DNA from: Deltaproteobacteria bacterium
GTDB taxonomy: Bacteria > Desulfobacterota > Syntrophia > Syntrophales > UBA5619
DNA length: 14,052 nt
Direction of reading: 5' to 3'
Assembly: GCA_023487865.1 (NCBI GenBank)
Contig: JAMDBG010000008.1
Span: 9,128 to 23,179 of the forward strand
Below are positions 1 through 6,262 of this stretch, piece after piece; within the stretch, counting starts at the first letter, position 1; each line of letters starts with the position of its first letter. The position numbers and the translations under genes were made by a program. The notes beneath the pieces are model-generated. The model was not told the DNA's origin, ran no database searches, and was given only the letters and a program-made list of their open reading frames with translations.

Positions 1-684
1 ATCGTGTGTAAGACCGACGAGACCACCGAGATCTACTACTCCTGCCTGCTCTGCCAGTCGTTCGCCCCGAGCCATGTCTGCGTCGTCTCCCCGGAGCGGA
101 CCGGACTCTGCGGCTCCTACAACTGGATGGACTGCAAGGCCTCGAACGAGATCAACCCCACCGGCCCCAACCAGCCCGTTCCCAAGGGGGAGACCATCGA
201 CGCCCGGCTGGGACAGTGGAAGGGCGTCAACGACTTCGTTTTCAAGGCCTCCCGCGGCAAGGTGGACCATTACAACTTCTACAGCATCATCAACGACCCG
301 ATGACCACCTGCGGCTGCATGGAGTGCATCGCCGCCATCCTGCCGATATGCAACGGCATCATGACGGTCAACCGTGATTTCATGGGCATGACGCCCTGCG
401 GCATGAAGTTCACGACGCTCGCGGGCACCATCGGCGGCGGCATCACCACTCCGGGATTTGTGGGACACTCCAAGTACAATGTCGCCCAGCGGAAGTTCCT
501 CATCGCCGAGGGAGGCATCAAGCGTCTGGTCGCCGTCCGCTTCAACGAGCGGGCCAAGGAACTTGGTATTCCCGACCTGATGGACCGCATCGCCGACGAG
601 ACGATCGGCACGACCGAGGAGGAGATACTGCCGTTTTTGACCGAGAAAAACCACCCGGCCATAACCATGGACCCCTTAATGTAA
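1..684 (+). CDS. acsB: Acetyl-CoA synthase (CODH/ACS beta subunit), C-terminal part; 5' end outside window
   Basis: This is the cytoplasmic enzyme that condenses CO, a corrinoid-borne methyl group and CoA into acetyl-CoA in the Wood-Ljungdahl pathway. The frame is open from base 1, and 227 residues are visible before the TAA at 682-684. Cysteines at window residues 15, 18, 27 and 37 have the spacing of the [4Fe-4S] ligands of the A-cluster, and the C104-G105-C106 motif (TTCGCMEC) is the Cys-Gly-Cys site for the distal nickel. The offsets (0, 3, 12, 22, 89, 91) equal those of the Moorella enzyme's Cys506, 509, 518, 528, 595 and 597. The visible part therefore corresponds to roughly the last third of a protein of about 730 residues and appears catalytically intact. 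The next gene, acsC, starts 18 nt downstream, which is consistent with one operon. Confidence 0.96.
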   Translation: MVCKTDETTEIYYSCLLCQSFAPSHVCVVSPERTGLCGSYNWMDCKASNEINPTGPNQPVPKGETIDARLGQWKGVNDFVFKASRGKVDHYNFYSIINDPMTTCGCMECIAAILPICNGIMTVNRDFMGMTPCGMKFTTLAGTIGGGITTPGFVGHSKYNVAQRKFLIAEGGIKRLVAVRFNERAKELGIPDLMDRIADETIGTTEEEILPFLTEKNHPAITMDPLM

Positions 685-702
685 CCTGAAGGAGAGAAAT
701 AG

Positions 703-2052
703 ATGGCACTCACCGGCATTGAGATTTTCAAGCATCTTCCCAAGACGAACTGCGGCAAGTGCGGCGTGCCCACCTGTCTGGCTTTCGCGATGAGCCTCGC
801 GGCGGGTAAGGCCGAACTGGCTTCCTGCCCGTCTGTCTCGGATGAGGCAAAGGCCAAACTGGAAGAAGCCTCGGCGCCGCCCATCCGACCGATCAGCATC
901 GTTACCGGCGACAAACCGCTGAAGATAGGCGGTGAGACCGTGCTCTTCCGCCACGAGAAGCGCCTCGAAAACCCGCCGGGCATCGCGATCCTTATAAGCG
1001 ACACGATGGCCGAAACGGAAGTTTCCCGCCGTCTGCAGAATTTCAAGAAGTTCCGATATGAGCGGGTCGGCATGGACCTGCGCCCGGAACTGGTCGCGAT
1101 CAAATATGCGAGCGGCAAGCCGGAGGCTTTTGCCGCCTTGGCGGGAAAAGTGAAAGCGGAAACGGACGGCGGCATCATCCTGATCTGCGAGGACATGGCG
1201 GCCATGGCCGGCGCCGTTGCCGCCTGTGCGGAGCGCAAGCCGATTCTCTATGGTGTGACCGGCGCCAACTTCGACGCCCTGACCGGCCTTGCCAAGGAAA
1301 AAGGATTGCCGGTTGTGGCCAAGGGGGCAAGCCTCGATGAACTGGGCGGATTGACCGACCGGCTGACAAAGCTGGGCATCAAGGACATCATTCTCGATTC
1401 CGGCGCCCGCTCACTCAAACAGACTTATACGGACCAGGTGTCCATCCGTCGCGCCCCCCTTCTGAACAAGGTTCGCTCTTTAGGGTTTCCGACCATCGTT
1501 TTCCCCGGCGAGATGACGGACAATCCGCTCAAGGAGGCATTGATCGCCGCCACGTTCATGGCCAAGTATGCCGGCATCATCGTCCTTTCCGACTTCAGCG
1601 GCGAAACGCTTTTCCCGCTCCTGGTCGCCCGGATGAACCTGTTCACCGATCCGCAGCGGCCGCTGGCGACGGGTGAGGGGATCTACGAAATCGGCGGGCC
1701 GAACGAGAACTCCCCGGTCATTATCACCTGTAATTTCTCCCTGACCTATTTCATCGTCTCCGGGGAGATCGAAAACACCCGCATGCCGGCGTACCTCCTG
1801 ATCAAGGACACCGAGGGACTCTCCGTCATGACCGCCTGGGCGGCGGGGAAGTTCAGTGCCGATTCGATCGCCCCGTTCATCAAGAAGTGCGGCATCGCCG
1901 ACAAAGTGAAGCACCGCAAACTGATCATCCCGGGGTACCTTGCCTCGGAGAGCGGCGGTCTGGAAGAGGAGCTGCCCGACTGGGAGATCCTGATCGGTCC
2001 CCGGGAGGCGGCGCACCTTACATCCTACCTTAAAAACACCTGGAAGTCTTAG
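703..2052 (+). CDS. acsC: Corrinoid iron-sulfur protein, large (gamma) subunit AcsC/CdhE
   Basis: AcsC is the large subunit of the corrinoid/iron-sulfur protein. It accepts the methyl group from AcsE on its cobamide and delivers it to the A-cluster of AcsB. The protein has 449 residues, a normal length for the family. Near the N-terminus, Cys17, Cys20, Cys25 and Cys42 (KTNCGKCGVPTC, then ASC) form the typical CxxCx4Cx16C ligand set of the low-potential [4Fe-4S] cluster that reactivates cob(II)amide. A TIM-barrel-like middle follows, and the C-terminal segment from about residue 340 (NFSLTYFIVSGEIE, SVMTAWAAGKFSAD) matches the cobamide-binding domain. The ATG at 703 follows AAGGAGAG at 689-696. 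The stop codon TAG overlaps the Shine-Dalgarno sequence of acsE. Its partner subunit gene acsD is not in the window. Confidence 0.95.
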   Translation: MALTGIEIFKHLPKTNCGKCGVPTCLAFAMSLAAGKAELASCPSVSDEAKAKLEEASAPPIRPISIVTGDKPLKIGGETVLFRHEKRLENPPGIAILISDTMAETEVSRRLQNFKKFRYERVGMDLRPELVAIKYASGKPEAFAALAGKVKAETDGGIILICEDMAAMAGAVAACAERKPILYGVTGANFDALTGLAKEKGLPVVAKGASLDELGGLTDRLTKLGIKDIILDSGARSLKQTYTDQVSIRRAPLLNKVRSLGFPTIVFPGEMTDNPLKEALIAATFMAKYAGIIVLSDFSGETLFPLLVARMNLFTDPQRPLATGEGIYEIGGPNENSPVIITCNFSLTYFIVSGEIENTRMPAYLLIKDTEGLSVMTAWAAGKFSADSIAPFIKKCGIADKVKHRKLIIPGYLASESGGLEEELPDWEILIGPREAAHLTSYLKNTWKS

Positions 2053-2063
2053 GAGGTTGTGTG

Positions 2064-2942
2064 ATGATACTCATTGCCGAAAATATCAATGTCATGTCCC
2101 AGACGATCGGACCGGCGCTCAAAGAGCGGAAGAAGGAACCTATCCAGGCCCTGGCCAAGGCGGAGACCGAGGCCGGCGTTCAGTGGCTCGACCTGAACAT
2201 CGGCCCGTCGAAGAAATTCGGCCACGAGTTGATGCCTTGGCTGGTGGATATCGTCCAGGAGGTGAGCGATCTGCCGCTCTCCCTGGACACCACGAACGTC
2301 GTCGCCATCGGGGAGGGGCTGAAGCGCTGCAAGAAGCCCGCCCTGATCAATTCCATCTCGCTCCAGCCGGACCGGATGGAGCAGGAACTCGATCTGTGCG
2401 CGAAATACAAGGCCGGGATGATCGGCCTTCTCTGGGGCGTCGACGGCCTGCCCCGGGACGCGAATGAGCGCTGCATGCACACGGTGGATCTGGTCTATAA
2501 GGCCAACGAGAAGGGTATTGCCAACGAAAATATCTGGATCGACCCGATCGTGACCCCGATCAGCGGCGAAATCAACCAGGTGATTGCCTGCTACGAGTTC
2601 CTGGGCATGCTTGCCGATATCGCCCCGGGATGCAAGTCCGTCGTCGGCCTGTCCAACGTCTCCAACGGCACTCCCGATCACCTGCGGCCGATCCTGAACC
2701 GCACCTATTTCATCATGCTGATGCGCCAGGGCCTCTATGCCGCGATCGTCGATGCCTTCGACAAGGAGATGCAGGCGATCGCCTTCGGCAAGAAGCCGAA
2801 CGTGGTGACCGTCGTCCACCGGGCGATGGATGGCGAGAGCATCGACCTGGCGAGCCTGACCAAAGAGGAGCGGGATTATGTCAAATCGGTGCGGGTCCTC
2901 ATGGGCCAGCAGCTCTTCTCGAACTCGTGGCTTGAAGCATAG
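2064..2942 (+). CDS. acsE: 5-methyltetrahydrofolate:corrinoid/iron-sulfur protein methyltransferase
   Basis: AcsE transfers the methyl group of methyltetrahydrofolate to cob(I)amide on the AcsC/AcsD protein, linking the methyl branch of the Wood-Ljungdahl pathway to acetyl-CoA synthase. The protein is a pterin-binding TIM barrel of 292 residues. Residues matching the known substrate-binding positions are present: Asp75 in SLDTTN, Asn96 in LINS, Asp160 in WIDPIV and Asn198 in GLSNVSNG, which corresponds to Asn199 of the Moorella enzyme. I chose the ATG at 2064 over the GTG at 2061 because AGGAGG at 2051-2056 is then 7 nt from the start. The protein is about 30 residues longer than the 262-residue Moorella AcsE, with the extra length mainly at the C-terminus. 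The neighbouring acsC supports the assignment. Confidence 0.94.
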   Translation: MILIAENINVMSQTIGPALKERKKEPIQALAKAETEAGVQWLDLNIGPSKKFGHELMPWLVDIVQEVSDLPLSLDTTNVVAIGEGLKRCKKPALINSISLQPDRMEQELDLCAKYKAGMIGLLWGVDGLPRDANERCMHTVDLVYKANEKGIANENIWIDPIVTPISGEINQVIACYEFLGMLADIAPGCKSVVGLSNVSNGTPDHLRPILNRTYFIMLMRQGLYAAIVDAFDKEMQAIAFGKKPNVVTVVHRAMDGESIDLASLTKEERDYVKSVRVLMGQQLFSNSWLEA

Positions 2943-2954
2943 CAGCACCCCGAT

Positions 2955-3593
2955 ATGAGCGGCCTTCCTCCACTGCCCTCTCCCGGGGGATACGAGCGGG
3001 CCTATGCGGAATCGTACGATCTTGCCTTCAGCAGACTCCGTCAGGCCGACCTGGCGGATGTCTGTCTGAAGAGCGGCGCCGTTCCGGTCGGCGCCGACAC
3101 GATTAGACTGACTTTCCTGAATCGGGATTATCTGATCGACCGCCTGGCGGGCGCCGTTACCCTCGGATCGGAGGCGGAACCGGTGCCCATCGCCGAGAGT
3201 CTCCTCATCCTCCACTATCTTGTCACCGCCCGGGGAACGCCGCCTGCAAACGTGCAGATCTCCTTCAAGGAGGTGCCGGAAGGGGTGGTTTACTATCCCA
3301 CCTTCTACAAGCGGGCGATACGGCCGCTGCTCAGCAGGTTCGGCTCATCACCCGCCGGGCTCATCCCCGCGGCTGCCATGTTCGGCGGCGTCGCTGCACA
3401 TCAGGGGGATGCCGCCGTCACCCTTCAGGCGTTCCCAAAGGTCGCCGTTACCTGGGTACTGTGGAAGGGTGATGACGAATTTCCGGCTGAAGGTACTCTT
3501 CTCGTCGACAGAACCATCCAGGATTACCTGCCCACCGAAGATATTGTTGTACTCTGCCAGACCATTGTGATAAAATTGTTACGCGCCGTCTGA
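2955..3593 (+). CDS. DUF3786 domain protein of the acs operon, function unknown
   Basis: This 212-residue protein resembles the DUF3786 family in pattern: an N-terminal YERAY...A segment, FLNRDYLID near residue 55, a central LLILHYL helix, VVYYPTFYKRAI, a glycine/alanine-rich AAAMFGG segment, and the late VLWKGDDEFPAEGTLLVD motif at about residues 166-184. No catalytic motif, signal peptide or membrane segment is visible, so it is probably cytoplasmic. It starts 12 nt after acsE with no convincing Shine-Dalgarno sequence, so translation may be coupled to acsE. The position suggests a role in corrinoid protein or acetyl-CoA synthase function or maturation, but this is inference from context only. 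The stop codon lies within a 6-bp inverted repeat (CTGATC/GATCAG, 3590-3609) that has no following T-run. Confidence 0.8.
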   Translation: MSGLPPLPSPGGYERAYAESYDLAFSRLRQADLADVCLKSGAVPVGADTIRLTFLNRDYLIDRLAGAVTLGSEAEPVPIAESLLILHYLVTARGTPPANVQISFKEVPEGVVYYPTFYKRAIRPLLSRFGSSPAGLIPAAAMFGGVAAHQGDAAVTLQAFPKVAVTWVLWKGDDEFPAEGTLLVDRTIQDYLPTEDIVVLCQTIVIKLLRAV

Positions 3594-3609
3594 TCCATCG
3601 CGCGATCAG
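3590..3609 (+). other. Short inverted repeat around the DUF3786 stop codon
   Basis: CTGATC (3590-3595) and GATCAG (3604-3609) can form a 6-bp stem with an 8-nt loop that includes the TGA stop codon at 3591-3593. There is no T-run, so it does not look like a terminator. It could set mRNA ends or reduce read-through into the small downstream gene, or it may be chance. Confidence 0.3.
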
Positions 3610-3636
3610 AAGGCTGCAGAGTGGAGGAGGATCGTT

Positions 3637-3891
3637 ATGAAATGCCCCGGACAGGAAAACCCGAAGCTCACCGTCAGCCTGCATCCGTGTCCTCAGTGCG
3701 GGTATAAGGTGGAGATGTTCTCCGATGAGCTCAGAATCAAATGCCCCAAGTGCAAGACCGAGGTCGTCAAAGAGACGACGCCCAACTGCCTGCAGTGGTG
3801 CTCCGCGGCGCGGCAGTGCATCGGGGAGGAGCGCTGGAAGGCCCTCTTCGGCGACAACGGTCCGGCTGACCACGCGCCGGTGAAGAAGTAG
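3637..3891 (+). CDS. Small Cys-rich zinc-ribbon protein
   Basis: This 84-residue hydrophilic protein starts at ATG 3637 with a strong GGAGGAGG at 3623-3630. It begins MKCPGQ and has two CxxC knuckles (CPQCG and CPKCK, spaced like a zinc ribbon), then a second motif CLQWCSAARQCIGEE (C-x3-C-x5-C). I recall short proteins of this form (MKCPGQ..., CPxCG, CPxCG, then Cx3CxxAxxCxG) next to HD-domain or metal-cofactor genes in anaerobic deltaproteobacteria, but I cannot assign a function. Eight cysteines in 84 residues suggest zinc or an iron-sulfur cluster. It follows the DUF3786 gene by 43 nt in the same direction and is likely the last gene of the acs operon. No terminator is obvious after it. 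Confidence 0.75.
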   Translation: MKCPGQENPKLTVSLHPCPQCGYKVEMFSDELRIKCPKCKTEVVKETTPNCLQWCSAARQCIGEERWKALFGDNGPADHAPVKK

Positions 3892-4185
3892 CATATCAGG
3901 ACAGCCGACAAAGGCGCCGTTTCTTAACAGATATTTACAGACTGCCTATTTGGTTCATCCGCTTCATGGGTACTTTTGAATTGATAATCTGTTAAGCTGT
4001 GACAGACTTACATCTACAACACTTTACAAATCTCAAATCGACGAATTTTGACTTTTTACGAGGCCATCGTAGTTAATACTTGCTAAAATCTATTAATTAT
4101 CAATTGGTTGTCTTTCCGTGCGGGGACCGGCCGATTGCCCCTCCCGCCTGTGTCTATTGCGTGTGAGATTCAGGGCCATGGTTGA
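3892..4185. other. AT-rich intergenic gap with no recognisable gene
   Basis: These 294 bases are much more AT-rich than the flanking genes. I see no credible coding frame or RNA gene. Two 10-bp inverted repeats are present: CTTAACAGAT (3923-3932) with ATCTGTTAAG (3987-3996), and AATTGATAAT (3979-3988) with ATTATCAATT (4096-4105). At 4110-4124 there is GTCTTTCCGTGCGGG, a near match to part of the repeat found near 12958. The low-GC character suggests acquired or decaying DNA rather than a conserved regulatory region. Confidence 0.5.
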
Positions 4186-4497
4186 CAAACACCGGAGTCA
4201 GACGACCACACCGATGCGGCTTTTGCCGCCGAGCTGGCAGATACGGTCCAGCGGGGGGTGCAAGTCTGGCTGATTTACGACTATGTCGGCTCCGCGAATC
4301 TTGACCAGCGGAGCTTTCACCGCAACTTCGAGATCAACCTCATCATCGATGACGCCGCTTTCAGCGGGCAGGTCAAGGCGATGCTCCGGAAGGATTTTGC
4401 AGATTCCCGGCCGATCTTCCTGGATCATCATGAACGGCAGGGGCTGCTCGTCCGTCTCCTGGAGAGGGTGATCGATTCGTTCAGTTGGTTTCTATGA
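4186..4497 (+). pseudogene. Internally deleted cardiolipin synthase / phospholipase D family remnant
   Basis: The reading frame from just after a TGA (4183-4185) to the TGA at 4495-4497 encodes about 103 residues. The first part (HTDAAFAAELADTVQRG then VQVWLIYDYVGS) resembles the start of the first HKD half of ClsB-like phospholipase D proteins. The second part (GSANLDQRSFHRNFEIN then LIIDD) is the typical end of the second HKD half. Everything between is missing, including both HxKxxxxD catalytic motifs, so the product cannot be active. The two pieces meet in frame at the shared Gly-Ser, which suggests deletion between similar GS codons. No proper start region or promoter is visible. An alternative is a sequencing or assembly deletion. 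Confidence 0.75.
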
Positions 4498-4519
4498 AAT
4501 TCATAGGTCAACAGGTGCC

Positions 4520-4572
4520 AAAGGGGGAAGGGCGCTCATATGAGAAGTTGCCTATCCCCCTTTCTTGTTTTT
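4520..4572 (+). terminator. Rho-independent terminator after the cls remnant
   Basis: AAAGGGGGA (4520-4528) pairs perfectly with TCCCCCTTT (4555-4563) and is followed by TTCTTGTTTTT (4562-4572) on the + strand. The loop is long (26 nt) and contains the palindrome CTCATATGAG. The T-run lies on the + side, so it fits the cls remnant transcript. The stem can also form on the - strand at the end of the convergent hydrolase transcript, but without a T-run. Confidence 0.7.
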
Positions 4573-4650
4573 CACTCTGATCCAGCAATCAGGCCGAAAC
4601 TTCGCGATTCTTTCCTCTTCGCGGGGTTACGCCCACATCCCGTTTGATCC

Positions 4651-5694
4651 TTACGCCTCAAAGGTATACTTGGTGCCGGCCGTATTAAGGATGAATTCGG
4701 CAGGCATCTCTTTGTTGAAGGCCAAGATCGCTTCGAATCCCGTACAATGGGTCGGTATAATGTAGTCCGGTTTCATCGCCTTGATATCGGCTACAGTATT
4801 CCGAATGATCTCTGGCTTCGCATTGATGAGATGAAACCCGCCCATGACAGCGTGGATCTTGTCTATGCCCGCGACTTTTTGCGCGTGCTTGACGGTGTTG
4901 ACGATACCGACATGAGCACAACCGGAAAGAACCACCAGACCTTTCCCTTTCACGTTTAGGAATAACGCCTGTTCTCCATGAAAATCATCCGGTTCGGGTT
5001 TTTCGCCCCGCTTGATGAGCAACACCGGTGGCGTTTTTTCGTACACAGTAACCCTTCCAATGTTCCCGGTGAAATTAGCACCCGGAATGATCTGGGTCGG
5101 GTTTTTCACCTCGACAACCTTCAGTCCGATGGATTCAATGTCCTCTTTCCGCAACTGTCCAAGATCCGCTGCGTCGGCAGTTCCCGGGCGGAGCGAGTAT
5201 CTGCGCGCGAATGCCTCCTCGCCCACATAGAACGGAGTTCCTTCTGTGATCCGTGACCGATTCTGTTTGAGGATGCTGACTGCACCCATAAAGTGATCGA
5301 AGTGGCCGTGGCTCAGGCTGAAGGCGTTTGCCTTTCCGAGGTCAAGCCCAAGCATCGCTATGTTGCTCAGCACACCTACGGGGTCGAGTCCATAATCGAA
5401 CATGCAGGCACTTGTCTTCCCGTTGACGACCGTCTCCATGTAATAAGCGAGGCCGTGTTCGGCATGGATCGTCTTGCCAGGCACCACACGATACCGTTTC
5501 GTGATTTTACTATCCGGTCTCAATGCATCGTAGTAATTGTCCGTCAATACCCATATGGTTACCTTATCCACCTCCGTAACCCTTGGTGTTCCTTGTGCCA
5601 TCACGGCTGCCGCCAGCCCCTCCCCTGCCACAAAAAGCGCGCCTGTTACCATGGAAAGCTTCAGAAATTCTCTGCGGTCCATTCCATCTTTCAT
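4651..5694 (-). CDS. Tat-exported metallo-beta-lactamase-fold hydrolase (COG1237-like)
   Basis: The 347-residue protein begins MKDGMDRREFLKLS, a twin-arginine (R7-R8) signal followed by a hydrophobic segment to about residue 33, so export to the periplasm by the Tat pathway is likely. The mature part has the MBL metal-binding motif SHGHFDH (H129, H131, D133, H134), then GCAH (H261), GGFH (H288) and PTHC (H316). This arrangement fits COG1237, whose members are often named 7,8-dihydropterin-6-yl-methyl-4-(beta-D-ribofuranosyl)aminobenzene 5'-phosphate synthase. That name is rarely proven, and the substrate here is unknown. I chose ATG 5694 because GGGGGTG precedes it and the Tat signal then starts properly; the longer frame to 5769 reads through the leader repeats. 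It has no same-strand gene partner in the window. Confidence 0.88.
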   Translation of the reverse strand: MKDGMDRREFLKLSMVTGALFVAGEGLAAAVMAQGTPRVTEVDKVTIWVLTDNYYDALRPDSKITKRYRVVPGKTIHAEHGLAYYMETVVNGKTSACMFDYGLDPVGVLSNIAMLGLDLGKANAFSLSHGHFDHFMGAVSILKQNRSRITEGTPFYVGEEAFARRYSLRPGTADAADLGQLRKEDIESIGLKVVEVKNPTQIIPGANFTGNIGRVTVYEKTPPVLLIKRGEKPEPDDFHGEQALFLNVKGKGLVVLSGCAHVGIVNTVKHAQKVAGIDKIHAVMGGFHLINAKPEIIRNTVADIKAMKPDYIIPTHCTGFEAILAFNKEMPAEFILNTAGTKYTFEA

Positions 5695-5728
5695 AACGCA
5701 CCCCCTTTTTGAATGTGCAAAGAAACTC

Positions 5729-5768
5729 GATAAAGAAAAGCCTCCAGCTTGATAAAGAAAAGCCTCCA
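5729..5768 (-). repeat. Tandem 18-bp direct repeat in the hydrolase leader
   Basis: The 18 bases at 5729-5746 are repeated identically at 5751-5768 with a 22-bp period (GATAAAGAAAAGCCTCCA on the + strand). On the - strand each copy reads TGGAGGCTTTTCTTTATC, which is the 3' arm plus T-run of the hairpin at 5751-5798. The duplication lies 35 to 74 nt upstream of the ATG of the MBL-fold hydrolase. Confidence 0.85.
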
Positions 5769-5798
5769 AAAGGAAACACGGTATCCCGTTGGAGGCTT
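5751..5798 (-). terminator. Terminator-like hairpin upstream of the MBL hydrolase
   Basis: On the - strand, AAGCCTCCAA (5798-5789) pairs with TTGGAGGCTT (5769-5760), a 10-bp stem, followed by TTCTTTATC. Inside the loop an ACGG/CCGT mini-stem can also form. This is the form of a rho-independent terminator ending whatever transcript comes from the degraded - strand genes upstream, or an attenuator in the hydrolase leader. A second copy of the 3' arm follows at 5746-5729. Confidence 0.6.
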
Positions 5799-5919
5799 CA
5801 TAGCGGCATCTTCCGGAAACTCCTCTTCATAAGGCACCAAGAAGGTTGACGCCAAAGTAAGGTTGACTGGAAACACGAACAACCCGATGATTTTAAATTA
5901 CACCTTTCGGCGAAGTCAG
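5799..5919. other. Spacer without a recognisable gene
   Basis: These 121 bases lie between the leader hairpin and the gene remnants to the right. I see no ribosome binding site with a credible frame, no RNA gene and no strong promoter. It may contain the promoter that formerly served the - strand genes. Confidence 0.35.
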
Positions 5920-6060
5920 TCAATGGGAAATGCCCATGTTTTCATCATTTATTCCCGTCTGAAAATGGTGGATCTCTTCAAAAATTGTCGGACGCTCACT
6001 TACAGGAAGTAACCCATGCGTTGCCTTTAATGCCTGCACAGGACAGGTCTCGACAAGGCG
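5920..6060 (-). pseudogene. Possible ferredoxin C-terminal remnant
   Basis: On the - strand a frame ending at TGA (5920-5922) reads VETCPVQALKATHG, then LLPVSERPTIFEEIHHF and a short tail. ETCPVQALK is the form of the last cysteine motif of bacterial [4Fe-4S] ferredoxins (CxxxCP). No preceding CxxCxxC cluster is in frame, so only the end could remain, and it joins the DUF1499-like remnant in another frame. The evidence is one short motif, so chance is possible. Confidence 0.3.
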
Positions 6061-6230
6061 GTGTCGGTTGCCTCGATCCGTCCCTCCTTTTCGTTGCCAT
6101 CGACGACCTGCCAGTCCAAGGAGTTAGCCGCACTTACGGTCAAAGTGAAGGCCCGGCCGGGTGGGACGGCGAGTTCGAGAGGAACGATGTCCGGATAAGC
6201 CTCGTATTGCGGGAAGTCAGGGGAGCCTTG
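6027..6230 (-). pseudogene. DUF1499-like gene remnant
   Basis: Between an in-frame TAG (6231-6233) and a TAA (6027-6029) the - strand encodes a segment reading YEAYPDIVPLELAVPPG, then SAANSLDWQVVDGN and GRIEATDT. This is close in form to the DUF1499 pattern (AYPDI.PL.L.VPP..AF..A...A..LGWEIV......GRIEATDT). The family would continue with a WFGFKDD-type motif, but here the similarity stops and unrelated residues run to the stop codon. There is no start codon or ribosome binding site. It is best seen as the middle of a broken gene, joined to other debris. Confidence 0.5.
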
Positions 6231-6262
6231 CTATTTGGGCGTGAATATTATAGGGATGGGCC

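Noticed and set aside
279..1238. Open frame of 319 codons on the - strand opposite acsB/acsC
   Set aside because: It lies across two well-conserved + strand genes including their cysteine ligands. It is a shadow frame.
2049..3215. Long open frame (388 codons) on the - strand opposite acsE
   Set aside because: It is antisense to the clearly conserved acsE and DUF3786 genes, has low-complexity D/R/H-rich composition and no family motif. It is a GC-rich shadow frame.
3923..4105. Pair of 10-bp inverted repeats in the AT-rich gap
   Set aside because: The arms are 54 bp and more than 100 bp apart in very AT-rich sequence, so chance is a fair explanation. No T-run or promoter is associated with them.
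5293..5712. Open frame of 139 codons on the + strand opposite the MBL hydrolase
   Set aside because: The - strand carries the Tat signal and the metal motifs. The + product is a shadow without motifs.
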